DNA of 64,000 nucleotides from Marinilabiliaceae bacterium (GTDB taxonomy: Bacteria > Bacteroidota > Bacteroidia > Bacteroidales > Marinilabiliaceae). Both the position numbers and the translations under genes were made by a program. The stretch is taken from assembly GCA_016933045.1 (NCBI GenBank), contig JAFGBR010000065.1, positions 20,402 through 84,401 on the forward strand, written 5' to 3'. A model generated the notes under the pieces. The model ran no database searches and was not told the origin of the DNA. It saw only the letters and a program-made list of their open reading frames with translations. Below, piece after piece: positions 29,001 to 36,695 of the stretch; position 1 is the first letter of the stretch, and every line of letters starts with the position of its first letter.

Positions 29001-30437
29001 TTAAGTGCACAACTATTTGGGGTTAATGTCGAAGCTGTTATTGATACAGTTATTCACGATTATAATGATGTTACAGTAAAATGGAATCCTTTTATTTATG
29101 AGAATTTTACCGGTTATGAACCGTTTGCTTTAACAATTCCCAATTGGACTTTTTACGATGGTGACACCAGTGAAACATACGGCTTATATGGAGATGATAT
29201 TGCTTTTCCGAATGAGGGTTACGTTGGTTCTTTTATTGTGATAAATCCCTATGTTAAAGAAGGGTTTGAAATACCCGAACACTCTTTTGTTAATGATCAG
29301 TTTTTAGGTTGCGTTGCTTCGGATCATGTACCTAATAATGATTGGATTATTTCACCTGTTTTACATGTGAATAATGAAATGTGGCTTTCTTTTGTTGCTA
29401 AATCGAGTAAAGATGATTATGGATTGGAACGTATACGTGTTTTGGTTTCTGAGTCTGGTTCGTCCGATTTGGATTCATTCAAATTAATTAGTAGTGGAGA
29501 TTATCTTGAGGTTCCGGTTAATTGGTCGTGTTTTAAATATGATTTAAGTCCATATTTGAATAAAAATATACGTTTTGCAATAAATTGTGTTTCTAATGAT
29601 GCTTATTTGCTATTACTCGATAAGATAATGGTTTCTAATGCTGAGCCATTGCAGTTTGCTCCTGTTTTTAATAAAGCTCCTTCTAATTATTGTCCATTAA
29701 ATACTGGATTTTCTTCAATAAAAGAGATAGTGACTTTTGCACCGCAAATGCAAAAGTCTAATAGTTATTCGTCTAATATCAGTTACGAGTTATACCGTAA
29801 TGAGAATTTAGTCTCTACGGTTAATGGAATGTCTAATACTGAATATATCGATTCGGGGTTGGTTTGTAATACTTATAATTATCAGGTAAAAGCAGTTTTG
29901 AAATCACCTGTAATTGAAAATATTTCTGGCGTGCAAAGTATTTCAATTTGTAATACTGTTTTTGTTGTGGTACAAGATGCTGAAGGATATCTTCAAGGTG
30001 CAAATGTTGTATTTAATAATACTAGTCAGTTAACAAATTCTGATGGTTCAGTGGTGTTTGAAAATGTGGAAAATGGAGATGTATTTGATTTGGAGGTATC
30101 ATTGCAAAACTATCTGTCTGAAAAAATTAAAATTTCGGTTGTAAAAGATACTGTTGTTAATGTTATTCTTGAAAGTTCGAGCCAGATAGAAGAATCGGGA
30201 AAGCTAATGGCTGTTGTTTATCCAAATCCAACTTCGGGACTGATAAATGTAAAATTACCTGTTTTGAGTAATGAGGTTGAATATAAGATTGTTAATGCAG
30301 CCGGACAAATAGTTCAACAACGTGTAGTCGAAAATAATTTTTTCTTAGTTGATATTACATATTTGACCAAAGGATTATATATGATTGAAATAAGTGGAGA
30401 TGAATACCATTTTGTTTTGAAAATATTTAAGGAATAA
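26091..30437 (+). CDS. M6-family metalloprotease (immune inhibitor A-like) with T9SS sorting signal
   Basis: 1,448 residues from ATG 26091; a TTG at 26052 would extend the frame by 13 residues before the signal peptide. The signal peptide ends near QASYG. The peptidase domain (about 130-510) carries CHEFGHSLGAPDYYD with zinc ligands at about His317 and His321 and catalytic Glu318. Downstream modules in order: a cleaved-adhesin/jelly-roll domain (about 635-780), fibronectin type III (about 785-895), CarboxypepD-like (about 900-975), a second cleaved-adhesin domain with NDWIISPVL (about 1015-1185), a further CarboxypepD-like unit (about 1285-1355), and a type A T9SS C-terminal domain starting VVYPNPTSG (about 1370-1448). 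A secreted or surface gelatinase-like protease is the likely role. A terminator follows. Confidence 0.93.
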   Translation: MKNIYLFFLIAIFFVGFQASYGIGVIPTSKKIKQPDGSLLTIKQHGDEFYNWVTTIDGYRIVQNSEGIFEYAVKTTTGNIVTSGIKVSDVQNRNSIETDFLSKTVKNLGVSKQNAIAKKAAMLQNSKLKSTTDITQNHIFPHSGSFKLLVVLANFSDTEPTYSQVDFNNLMNQPDYQGTGSFRDYYLENSNNKLELNSVVVQWVKLSKAHDYYGADNKSGEFVFDALTAANNAGVDFSQFDNNGDGLVENVLVIHQGKGEEGSSNIMDIWSHYLYLSAFGYSKAERTFDGVVIDDYTISPEFYGNETSISTIGVICHEFGHSLGAPDYYDVNGATEGNHDGTGYWDLMAYGAYNEQGRRPAHHNPLSKQQFGWIDVEILENEQHITVEPIIFTHKAYRYNTTSDKEFFLLENRVFSGSDVGIPGEGLLIYHVDSNYIASHIYGVNNTDHQGLYIKAAGGATNSSSCPFPGLLGVTEFTDTTDPSSLAWNQNSTNKSVTGIFVNGNNIEFDFMALQNGAPLSFATKVMSYDSIMVKWTRSSENYPVLVASSVSNTFGNPVGGHLYSVGDTIEGGGNVLYYGDSIDFIYHDSLTELTTYYYQIWSDRGISFSVPLTSYSTTISGPVLNYPWYDDFENGIIKWKNERIGEGVVDWVLNEGGYGIHPANAHSGNQNAYFYSDLEGTKGNLISPLFKVDSTTQSFRIEFYHAQEDWYGDQDYLRVLYRLKDSLTWIPLGNYVSSIAQWKEEKLDFTPGGDFEIAFEAQSNYGYGVVIDDVNIFPHQTNPPVNSSTNFTVKNSTKTSLTISWTPGDGDRYLVVGKLGSPVSGLPDDYTAYLADTLWGMGDETESDEFVLSVSDTSQITVAGLLSSSTYYFAIFDFFSSNLNYQLNALNGSAQTLYGKSLVRFSVVDEHGESLADANISIGEYSALTNENGYAEMSTNVSGSFTNYKIEKNGYDLCYGKFIGNDTVDLSAQLFGVNVEAVIDTVIHDYNDVTVKWNPFIYENFTGYEPFALTIPNWTFYDGDTSETYGLYGDDIAFPNEGYVGSFIVINPYVKEGFEIPEHSFVNDQFLGCVASDHVPNNDWIISPVLHVNNEMWLSFVAKSSKDDYGLERIRVLVSESGSSDLDSFKLISSGDYLEVPVNWSCFKYDLSPYLNKNIRFAINCVSNDAYLLLLDKIMVSNAEPLQFAPVFNKAPSNYCPLNTGFSSIKEIVTFAPQMQKSNSYSSNISYELYRNENLVSTVNGMSNTEYIDSGLVCNTYNYQVKAVLKSPVIENISGVQSISICNTVFVVVQDAEGYLQGANVVFNNTSQLTNSDGSVVFENVENGDVFDLEVSLQNYLSEKIKISVVKDTVVNVILESSSQIEESGKLMAVVYPNPTSGLINVKLPVLSNEVEYKIVNAAGQIVQQRVVENNFFLVDITYLTKGLYMIEISGDEYHFVLKIFKE

Positions 30438-30453
30438 ATAATATATCATAAAT

Positions 30454-30488
30454 AAAAAAAAGCTACTCAAAAAGAGTAGCTTTTTTTT
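30454..30488. terminator. Bidirectional terminator between the M6 protease and tRNA-Gly
   Basis: Stem AAAAAAAAGCTACTC at 30454-30468 with 30474-30488, a 5-base loop and T runs on both sides. It follows the protease on the plus strand and also lies just after the tRNA 3' end on the minus strand. Confidence 0.9.
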
Positions 30489-30491
30489 ATG

Positions 30492-30564
30492 AGCGAAAAA
30501 CGGGATTCGAACCCGCGACCCCAACCTTGGCAAGGTTGTGCTCTACCAACTGAGCTACTTTCGC
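30492..30564 (-). tRNA. tRNA-Gly (anticodon GCC)
   Basis: 73 nt in the cloverleaf form. The acceptor stem GCGAAAG pairs with TTTTCGC (one G-U pair). The D arm is GCTCAGTTGGTAGAGC. The anticodon stem-loop is CAACC-TTGCCAA-GGTTG, with GCC at the centre. The T arm is GCGGGTTCGAATCCCGT. The discriminator base is T, and CCA is not encoded, so it would be added after transcription. It is an isolated tRNA with its own promoter-like sequence (30577-30606) and a shared terminator (30454-30488). Confidence 0.97.
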
Positions 30565-30576
30565 ATTACTTTGCTG

Positions 30577-30606
30577 CAAAAATATAAAAAAATGGATTAT
30601 TGCGAA
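30577..30606 (-). promoter_or_regulatory. Candidate promoter for tRNA-Gly
   Basis: On the minus strand TATTTTTG (30577-30584) matches TAnnTTTG exactly, 12 bases before the tRNA 5' end. A TTC at 30604-30606 is a near match to the TTG -33 element at 19-base spacing. Confidence 0.6.
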
Positions 30607-30762
30607 AAAGAATGATAAAATAATAGTGAAAAAATGTATTATTTGAATTGTTTTATTTTGTAAATAATTGAATAATAGATTAATGAAGTTTTTGATGCTT
30701 GTTATTAAAAACAAATTGTTGTTGTGATTGTTTAACAAGTAAACAAAAAATAATAATCAGAT

Positions 30763-31272
30763 ATGAATAAAGTAGATGTTAAAGTAACGTTTAAGGGTAA
30801 TCCGGTAACTATAATTGGTAATAAACTTAAAGTGGGTATGCATGCGCCAGAATTTACTCTTTCTGGAGCTGATTTAAGTGATGTGAAATTAAGTGATTTT
30901 AAAGGGAATAATGTAGTTATTGCAATTTATCCATCTATTGATACCGGTGTGTGTGCTATTCAGAATAAACAATTTAATAAAATTGCTACAAGTTTGAAAG
31001 AAACTGTTGTGTTAAGTGTTTCGTTAGATTTACCTTTTGCCCAAGGACGTTTTTGTGCTGCTGAGGGATTGACTAATATTGTAACTTTATCAGATTACAA
31101 AAATCGTGAGTTTGGTGAGAAATATGGTTTTTTAATAGATGAGCTAAAACTACTTACCAGGGGAACTGTTATTATCGATAAAACAGGTGTTATAAAGTAT
31201 ATTGAATATGTTCCTGAAATAACAACTGAGCCCGATTACAATAAAGCAATTGAAGTTTTAAAATCAATTTAG
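30763..31272 (+). CDS. tpx: Thiol peroxidase Tpx (atypical 2-Cys peroxiredoxin)
   Basis: A 169-residue cytosolic peroxidase. The peroxidatic Cys64 lies in PSIDTGVCAIQ; most homologues have DTPVC, so Gly replaces the usual Pro. The resolving Cys98 is in GRFCAAEG, and the 33-residue separation fits the family. It reduces hydrogen peroxide and alkyl peroxides with thioredoxin as donor. The N-terminal block HAPEFTLSG and the C-terminal TRGTVIIDKTG are typical. It stands alone downstream of the divergent tRNA and ends at a GC-rich terminator. It may help against oxidative stress together with bacterioferritin, though they are not linked. Confidence 0.93.
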   Translation: MNKVDVKVTFKGNPVTIIGNKLKVGMHAPEFTLSGADLSDVKLSDFKGNNVVIAIYPSIDTGVCAIQNKQFNKIATSLKETVVLSVSLDLPFAQGRFCAAEGLTNIVTLSDYKNREFGEKYGFLIDELKLLTRGTVIIDKTGVIKYIEYVPEITTEPDYNKAIEVLKSI

Positions 31273-31318
31273 AATTTGTTTTAAATATTTTACTCATTTT
31301 TAGCGAGAGTTCACATTG

Positions 31319-31343
31319 GCGCGGATATTCATCCGCGCTTTTT
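31319..31343 (+). terminator. Intrinsic terminator after tpx
   Basis: An 8-bp GC-rich stem (GCGCGGAT at 31319-31326 with 31331-31338), a tetraloop ATTC and a T5 tail, 47 bases after the tpx stop codon. Confidence 0.93.
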
Positions 31344-31838
31344 GGTATATTAAAAGGTATGATATGTGTGATAAAAAATACCAATAATTCGAATGTAATT
31401 TTTTATACATAATTAATTGTGTTAAGTAAATTATTTAAATGAATAAAAATATTTATCATTTATTAAACATATGTAGATGAAGGTTATAAAACGAAAATTT
31501 GTAGAAGCAAGTAACAATGATGGTTATGAACGTAAAACAAGTAAAAGATGAGATTCATGACCTTTTAATCATGTTGATGAACGTTTTTTCGTTTGCCATT
31601 CAGCTTGATGGTGAGTGAAAAGACATAAAAAGTTATTTTACTTCTTCTAATAATGTAGACGATAAAAGAACTAGTAAGTTTTAAAATTTTTATTTCGATA
31701 GGTTTTGTGGGTTAATTTAATCAAGGGAATAACTAATATTTATCATTTCTGCTATGTAACTTGTGGTTATATCAAATGCATTGATTCTATTATCTTGTAA
31801 TAAGATAATAAGTTATGAGAACAAAAGTTTTTTTTATG
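31344..31838. other. Intergenic region with only a doubtful short ORF
   Basis: About 495 bases between the tpx terminator and the next promoter. The best ORF is 31517-31618 on the plus strand (33 residues: MMVMNVKQVKDEIHDLLIML, then NVFSFAIQLDGE-like residues). It has double ATG starts but no visible signals, and I do not call it a gene. There is no tRNA or stable hairpin in the remainder. Confidence 0.35.
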
Positions 31839-31868
31839 TTGGAAAATTAAACTTTACTTGTAGTTTTG
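31839..31868 (+). promoter_or_regulatory. Candidate Bacteroidota promoter for the GNAT-like gene
   Basis: TTG at 31839-31841, a 19-base spacer, and TAGTTTTG at 31861-31868, matching the TTG/TAnnTTTG pattern of the Bacteroidota housekeeping sigma factor. A start site about 5-8 bases downstream would leave a short leader before the ATG at 31897. Confidence 0.7.
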
Positions 31869-31896
31869 TGATTGCTATTTAAACAATCAAATTGAC

Positions 31897-33018
31897 ATGG
31901 GCATTATTATAAAAGAGGTTGTTACGAACGATCAGATTAAACAGTTTGTTAATTTACCATTTGAATTATATAAGCATAATAAGTATTGGGTTCCAGCTCT
32001 TAAAAGTGATGACTTAAAAGCTCTTATGCCTGAGTATAATCCGGCTATGGAAATTTGCAAATATAAGTTTTGGCTTGCCTTTAAAAATAATAAGTGTGTT
32101 GGTCGTATTGGAGGTTTGATTATTCCTTTATGGAACGAAAAAACTGGCGAGTCACTGGCTCGTTTTACGCGACCTGAGTTTATCGACGATGAAGAAGTGG
32201 TCGATAAATTAATGGAGACATTCGAAAACTGGGCGAAAAACGAAAAAGTTAACGGGGTTATGGGGCCGTTAGGGTTTTCAAATCTTGATCAGTCAGGGGT
32301 ATTGGTCGAAGGCCATGAATGGTTGCCATCTGTAGCTTCAGGTTATCATCATGATTATTATCAGAATCATTTCGAACGTCTTGGTTATGTAAAAGAGATA
32401 GATTGGCTCGAGTTTCGAATAACATTTCCTGAGTCTCTTCCCGAAAAGTCTTATAAAGTTGCAAATATGTTAAAAACCCGATTCGGGTTAAAATCGTTGA
32501 ATTTTACAAATAAGAAGCAGTTAGAGCCATTTAAAGATAAAATATTTGCGCTTTTTAACGATGCTTTTTTCGAATTGTTCGGAACTTATCGTCTACCTGA
32601 TAAATTGGTTCGTTTTTATTTCGAAAAATATTTTCCTATACTAAATCCAAAGTATGTTAAGGTAATACTTGATAAGGAAGATGGGTTAGCCGGTTTTATT
32701 ATTGCACTTCCTTCATTGTCGAAAGCCATGCAAAAGGCTGGAGGTAAAATACTTCCTTTTGGTTGGTGGCATATTAAAAAAGCACTTGAAAAGCCTGTTG
32801 AGATTGATCTGATGCTTACCGGTGTTCGACCTGAGTTGCAAAAAATGGGAGTCGCTGCTTTGTTAATGAATGATCTTTGGGAAACAGCAAATGCAGATGG
32901 TGTTAAATATGTTGAAACTACAGGAATGCTTGAAAATAATCATGTAGCTATTCAAATGTGGAAATCGTTTGATCATATTCAACATAAGAGAAAAAGATGT
33001 TATCGTAAGATGTTTTAA
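31897..33018 (+). CDS. GNAT-like N-acetyltransferase family protein
   Basis: A 373-residue cytosolic protein. The N-terminal domain (about 1-190) contains VGRIGGLIIPLWN and GVMGPLGFSNLDQSG. The C-terminal half ends with a GNAT-type acetyl-CoA fold (GVRPELQKMGVAALLMNDLWETA, then VETTGMLENNHVAIQMWKS), in which the LQKMG-x-A segment resembles the acetyl-CoA pyrophosphate loop. It belongs to a two-domain group common in Bacteroidota; the substrate is unknown. A recognisable promoter (31839-31868) drives it alone. Its stop overlaps the 3' end of the convergent histidine kinase by four bases. Confidence 0.78.
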   Translation: MGIIIKEVVTNDQIKQFVNLPFELYKHNKYWVPALKSDDLKALMPEYNPAMEICKYKFWLAFKNNKCVGRIGGLIIPLWNEKTGESLARFTRPEFIDDEEVVDKLMETFENWAKNEKVNGVMGPLGFSNLDQSGVLVEGHEWLPSVASGYHHDYYQNHFERLGYVKEIDWLEFRITFPESLPEKSYKVANMLKTRFGLKSLNFTNKKQLEPFKDKIFALFNDAFFELFGTYRLPDKLVRFYFEKYFPILNPKYVKVILDKEDGLAGFIIALPSLSKAMQKAGGKILPFGWWHIKKALEKPVEIDLMLTGVRPELQKMGVAALLMNDLWETANADGVKYVETTGMLENNHVAIQMWKSFDHIQHKRKRCYRKMF

Positions 33019-36000
33019 GAGGCATCTTTTTCTGTGCCAATAATTGGTATTGTAAATCGGAAGGTGCTTCCAACTCCAATTTCCGATTCGACCCATATAT
33101 TACCATGTAATAGTTCAACAATACTCTTGCTTATTGACAAGCCAAGGCCGGTTCCTTTAAATAACCTATTTGGTTGTTCAACTTTGGTAAAGCGGTTAAA
33201 AACTGCATTGATTAAATCGGCAGGTATACCAATGCCGGTATCAGAAACATAAAATTCGATTGTGTCATTTAATTCTATAATGCCCAGTGTTACAGTCCCT
33301 TTTAGGGTGTATTTAAATGCATTACTGATAAGGTTTGACAGAACCTGTTCCAATCGAAATGGATCTGAGTAAATCTCTAAATTATCATTTTTTAATTGAT
33401 TTGTATTTAAGTAAAACTCAATTGGGGTATCTCCATTAATTAATTGTTTTTTTAAATTATTAAAAAGATTGATAATAAACTGATGTAATGATATCCATTC
33501 ATTTTTTATGATTAATTGACCCGATTCAATTTTTGAAATATCTAATATGTCATCAATAATCTTAATTAAAGTGAGAGTATTGCTGTTGATATATTTTGCG
33601 TAATCTTTTTTGTCATTAACAGATATTCGTTCGTCAATTAATAACCCTGAAAAACCAACAATTGCATTGAGCGGTGTTCTTATTTCGTGTGACATATTTG
33701 CTAAAAATGCCGATTTTAAACGATCAGATTCTTCAGCTTTTTTCATTGCAACAATCAAATCTCTTGTTCTTTTTTCAATTAGAGATTCTAGATGTATATT
33801 CTGATTTTCAATTAATTCCTTTTGGTGGTGTATTAATTCATTTTGCAGATTTAGTTCTTCATTAGCTTTTTCTAAGCTTTGTGTTCGTTCATCTACTAAT
33901 CCGGTTAGTGTTTTATTTCGTTGTTTTATAGAACGAACTTTTATAAAGTATATTAAGTAAATCACTAGTATTATAATAAAAAAAGTAGTTATTCGAAATG
34001 TGTTTGTTTTGTAATATGGTGGTGATACTTTAATTTTTACATTAGGACCCCAATTATATTTTCCATAACTGTTTTTTGCAATTATCTGAAAAGTAAATTC
34101 TTTGGGCGAAAGATTTCTGTAAGTGATTGTTTTCCCATTACGTAATTGAATCCATTCTTTGTCAATACCCTGAAATTGACATTGATATTCTATTTCGGGT
34201 GATGCATTAAAGTCTAATATTGTAAAATCAAAGGTAATATTGTTGTCAGTATAAGGAATAACAATGGTAGTATCATTGGTAATATCAATTGCAATAGTTT
34301 TGTTTGAAGCTCTTATTGATGTTATTATTATAGGAGAAATAATATCTGGTTTCACAATACTGTCGGGATGAAAAATATTGAAACCTTTTGAACCTCCAAA
34401 AAATAGGTATCCATCTTTAAGTTTGCCGCTTGCATTAATTTCGTATATGTTATTAAGAAGACCATCTGTTTTATAGTAATTTTCAAATTCGAGGTTTTGA
34501 GGGTTAAATTTCGACAGTCCGTTGTGGGTTCCAATCCAAATATGGCCATTTTTATCTATTTGGGCGTTAATAAGGAAATTTGTTGGTAAACCGGAAGTTT
34601 CGTTATAATATTGAAATGTTTTATTTTTTGCATTGTATTTATGAATACCGTTACCTCGTGTTCCAATCCATAAATGATGGTTTTTATCTTCAATTGTAAA
34701 ACGTACCAGATTACTGCTTATTGATGTTGAATCGTTAGGTGTTACCGTATGTTGGGTTATTATTTCTTGGTTTGCACTTAATTGATATAATCCGTTGTTT
34801 CTGGTCGAAAACCAAATGTTGGATTTGCTGTCTTCGAAAATATGAAGAACATCGATTGAAGAGTCGCTAAAAAATGGATGATTGTTTTTGTTAAAATATG
34901 TAAGTGATGTTCCACTTTTGTTAATTACCCGAATTCCATTTAATGTACCTACCCATTTATTTCCTTTCGAATCTTCGAATATTGTATTGATAAATTCATT
35001 GGAAATGAAATGATATGTATTATTTTCGAGACGAGCTAACCCATTGTAAAGTCCAATCCAGAGGTTGTCTTTTTTGTCTTTTAAAATGTATTGTACTCTA
35101 ATGATATTGGAGTTTGTATTGTTTGTGTTTTGAATATTTTCGATAGTATTGTTGTGAAGTGATATTTTATACAGCCCTTTAAATTTGCAACCAATCCATA
35201 TTATACTGTCATTGTCGTTATAAAAGCAACTGATGTAATTGTTATCTAATTGATTGAATATTGTAAAATCATTGTTTGTATTTTTAAAAATATTTTTTCT
35301 GGTATCAGTGTAGTAAATTCCGGCAAATTTGGTTCCTATCCAAAACCCTGAATCTTTATCAATAAAAATATCTTTAATGTGTGAGCTGGCTAATGAGTTT
35401 GGTTTATCAGGATTGTTTAACATTATGTAGTCGGTTGAATAATCGTTTTTTATTAATATTATTCCTCCTGAGTATGTGCCAATCCAGAGGTTATTGAATG
35501 AGTCAAATGTAAGTGCACTAACTCCATCGATCTGTGTGGTAATTTCTTGGTTGTGAAATTTCCATTGAGAAATTCTTTTTTTTGTATTATCAAAGAAATT
35601 TAAACCTCGGTAGGTTCCAATCCATATATTACCATTCTTGTCTTCTATTAGTTCACGAACAGATAGATTAGAAAGGCCATCTTGATAGATTGATGAGTGT
35701 TTTGTTACCGGATTATAATTTATAAGTCCAATTGATGTTCCTAACCATAGTGTTCCATTCGAACCAGTTAGTATTTTAAAAACCGATAGTGTTGATTTGT
35801 TTTTTGGAGTTGTTAAGCTATTGATGGTTTCAAAAGTATTTGTTTTTTTTATATATTTACATAATCCATTGTCGGTACCAATCCATATAGTATTGTCATT
35901 GTTTATTGTTATTGTATGAATTATATTACCTGGTAATGATGTTTTTTTTTGGGGGGTGTGGTAATATGTTGTTATTTTATTTGAAGTTGATAATTTATTT

Positions 36001-36350
36001 AACCCGTTGTCGGTTGCTATCCATAAATTTCCTTCTTTATCTTGTTCAATTTTATTGGCATTATTACTCGATAAGCCGTTTAAGCTGTTAAACCGGGTAA
36101 ATGATGCTCCATCAAATTTGCAAATACCTGCTGCTTCAATACAAAACCACATGTAACCTTTTGAATCTTGCGATATGTCGGTTACGTTTTCGCCGGGTAA
36201 CCCTTGGTCGATATATATTTGTCTGAAATTTTGAGTTATATTTTGGGCATTGGTATTATTTGCTAAAAAAAATATCGTTAATGAATAAAAAAAAATGTAT
36301 GTTAATTTTATGTAAATTAATTTTTTTGTGTTAATTAATTGGTCAGGCAT
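33015..36350 (-). CDS. Two-component sensor histidine kinase with Reg_prop propellers and Y_Y_Y domain
   Basis: A 1,111-residue protein. A signal/anchor region (about 12-35) is followed by periplasmic Reg_prop repeats (about 45-690, recurring W-I-G-T patterns) that form two propellers. Then come a Y_Y_Y domain (about 715-780), one membrane helix (787-805) and a coiled coil. The HisKA domain has His888 in NMSHEIRTPLN, and the HATPase domain (about 995-1105) has LSNLISNAFKYT, DTGIGIP and GTGLGLSISK. It ends directly after the kinase (FTIPI), so unlike classical hybrid systems of Bacteroidota it has no receiver or AraC domain. An output regulator must be elsewhere. These kinases often sense glycans, but no polysaccharide locus adjoins. 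The 3' end overlaps the GNAT-like gene. Confidence 0.93.
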   Translation of the reverse strand: MPDQLINTKKLIYIKLTYIFFYSLTIFFLANNTNAQNITQNFRQIYIDQGLPGENVTDISQDSKGYMWFCIEAAGICKFDGASFTRFNSLNGLSSNNANKIEQDKEGNLWIATDNGLNKLSTSNKITTYYHTPQKKTSLPGNIIHTITINNDNTIWIGTDNGLCKYIKKTNTFETINSLTTPKNKSTLSVFKILTGSNGTLWLGTSIGLINYNPVTKHSSIYQDGLSNLSVRELIEDKNGNIWIGTYRGLNFFDNTKKRISQWKFHNQEITTQIDGVSALTFDSFNNLWIGTYSGGIILIKNDYSTDYIMLNNPDKPNSLASSHIKDIFIDKDSGFWIGTKFAGIYYTDTRKNIFKNTNNDFTIFNQLDNNYISCFYNDNDSIIWIGCKFKGLYKISLHNNTIENIQNTNNTNSNIIRVQYILKDKKDNLWIGLYNGLARLENNTYHFISNEFINTIFEDSKGNKWVGTLNGIRVINKSGTSLTYFNKNNHPFFSDSSIDVLHIFEDSKSNIWFSTRNNGLYQLSANQEIITQHTVTPNDSTSISSNLVRFTIEDKNHHLWIGTRGNGIHKYNAKNKTFQYYNETSGLPTNFLINAQIDKNGHIWIGTHNGLSKFNPQNLEFENYYKTDGLLNNIYEINASGKLKDGYLFFGGSKGFNIFHPDSIVKPDIISPIIITSIRASNKTIAIDITNDTTIVIPYTDNNITFDFTILDFNASPEIEYQCQFQGIDKEWIQLRNGKTITYRNLSPKEFTFQIIAKNSYGKYNWGPNVKIKVSPPYYKTNTFRITTFFIIILVIYLIYFIKVRSIKQRNKTLTGLVDERTQSLEKANEELNLQNELIHHQKELIENQNIHLESLIEKRTRDLIVAMKKAEESDRLKSAFLANMSHEIRTPLNAIVGFSGLLIDERISVNDKKDYAKYINSNTLTLIKIIDDILDISKIESGQLIIKNEWISLHQFIINLFNNLKKQLINGDTPIEFYLNTNQLKNDNLEIYSDPFRLEQVLSNLISNAFKYTLKGTVTLGIIELNDTIEFYVSDTGIGIPADLINAVFNRFTKVEQPNRLFKGTGLGLSISKSIVELLHGNIWVESEIGVGSTFRFTIPIIGTEKDAS

Positions 36351-36512
36351 GGTTTATAAAATTAATTTGTTTTAAGCATATATTTTTTATTAACTATAAA
36401 AATGACACTTTTTTGCATTGTTGCGCAAAAACATAAATTATACTTAAAAATATGAAATTATGTTTCGCAAAAAGGAATGTTTTTGCTTTTAATATTGGAG
36501 GGATTTATTGGT

Positions 36513-36548
36513 ATAAAAAAAAGAGCAGACATACATCTGCTCTTCTTT
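36513..36548 (-). terminator. Terminator for the DUF3078 gene
   Basis: A 9-bp stem (AAGAGCAGA at 36521-36529 with 36536-36544), a 6-base loop, and on the minus strand a run of T directly after the stem. It lies about 150 bases beyond the DUF3078 stop codon. Confidence 0.7.
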
Positions 36549-36550
36549 TA

Positions 36551-36612
36551 ACCTAACCTTAACTAAACCTATGAAAAAACTCTCCAGCTTTTCATACACA
36601 AATATACAATGA
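36551..36612 (+). other. Orphan leader-like segment with a 13-codon ORF
   Basis: Between the terminator hairpin and the DUF3078 gene, on the opposite strand, is an AC-rich leader of repeated CCTAA/CTTAA blocks (AACCTAACCTTAACTAAACC at 36550-36569). It leads straight into ATGAAAAAACTC and a 13-codon ORF (MKKLSSFSYTNIQ) that stops at 36612. It looks like the start of a secreted-protein gene, but no gene follows. It may be a remnant or a leader peptide. Confidence 0.35.
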
Positions 36613-36695
36613 TAAATGGAATATTAATGCAATTTTAACGTTAAATAAAGTTAATTAGTACAATGGGGTTATTTTCTGTTTAGTTTTACTTTTTA

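Noticed and set aside
30487..30738. 83-residue ORF ending in AQLVEHNLAKVGVAGSNPVFRS-type sequence on the minus strand
   Set aside because: It is the read-through translation of tRNA-Gly and its flank, a common false ORF; the tRNA explains the sequence.
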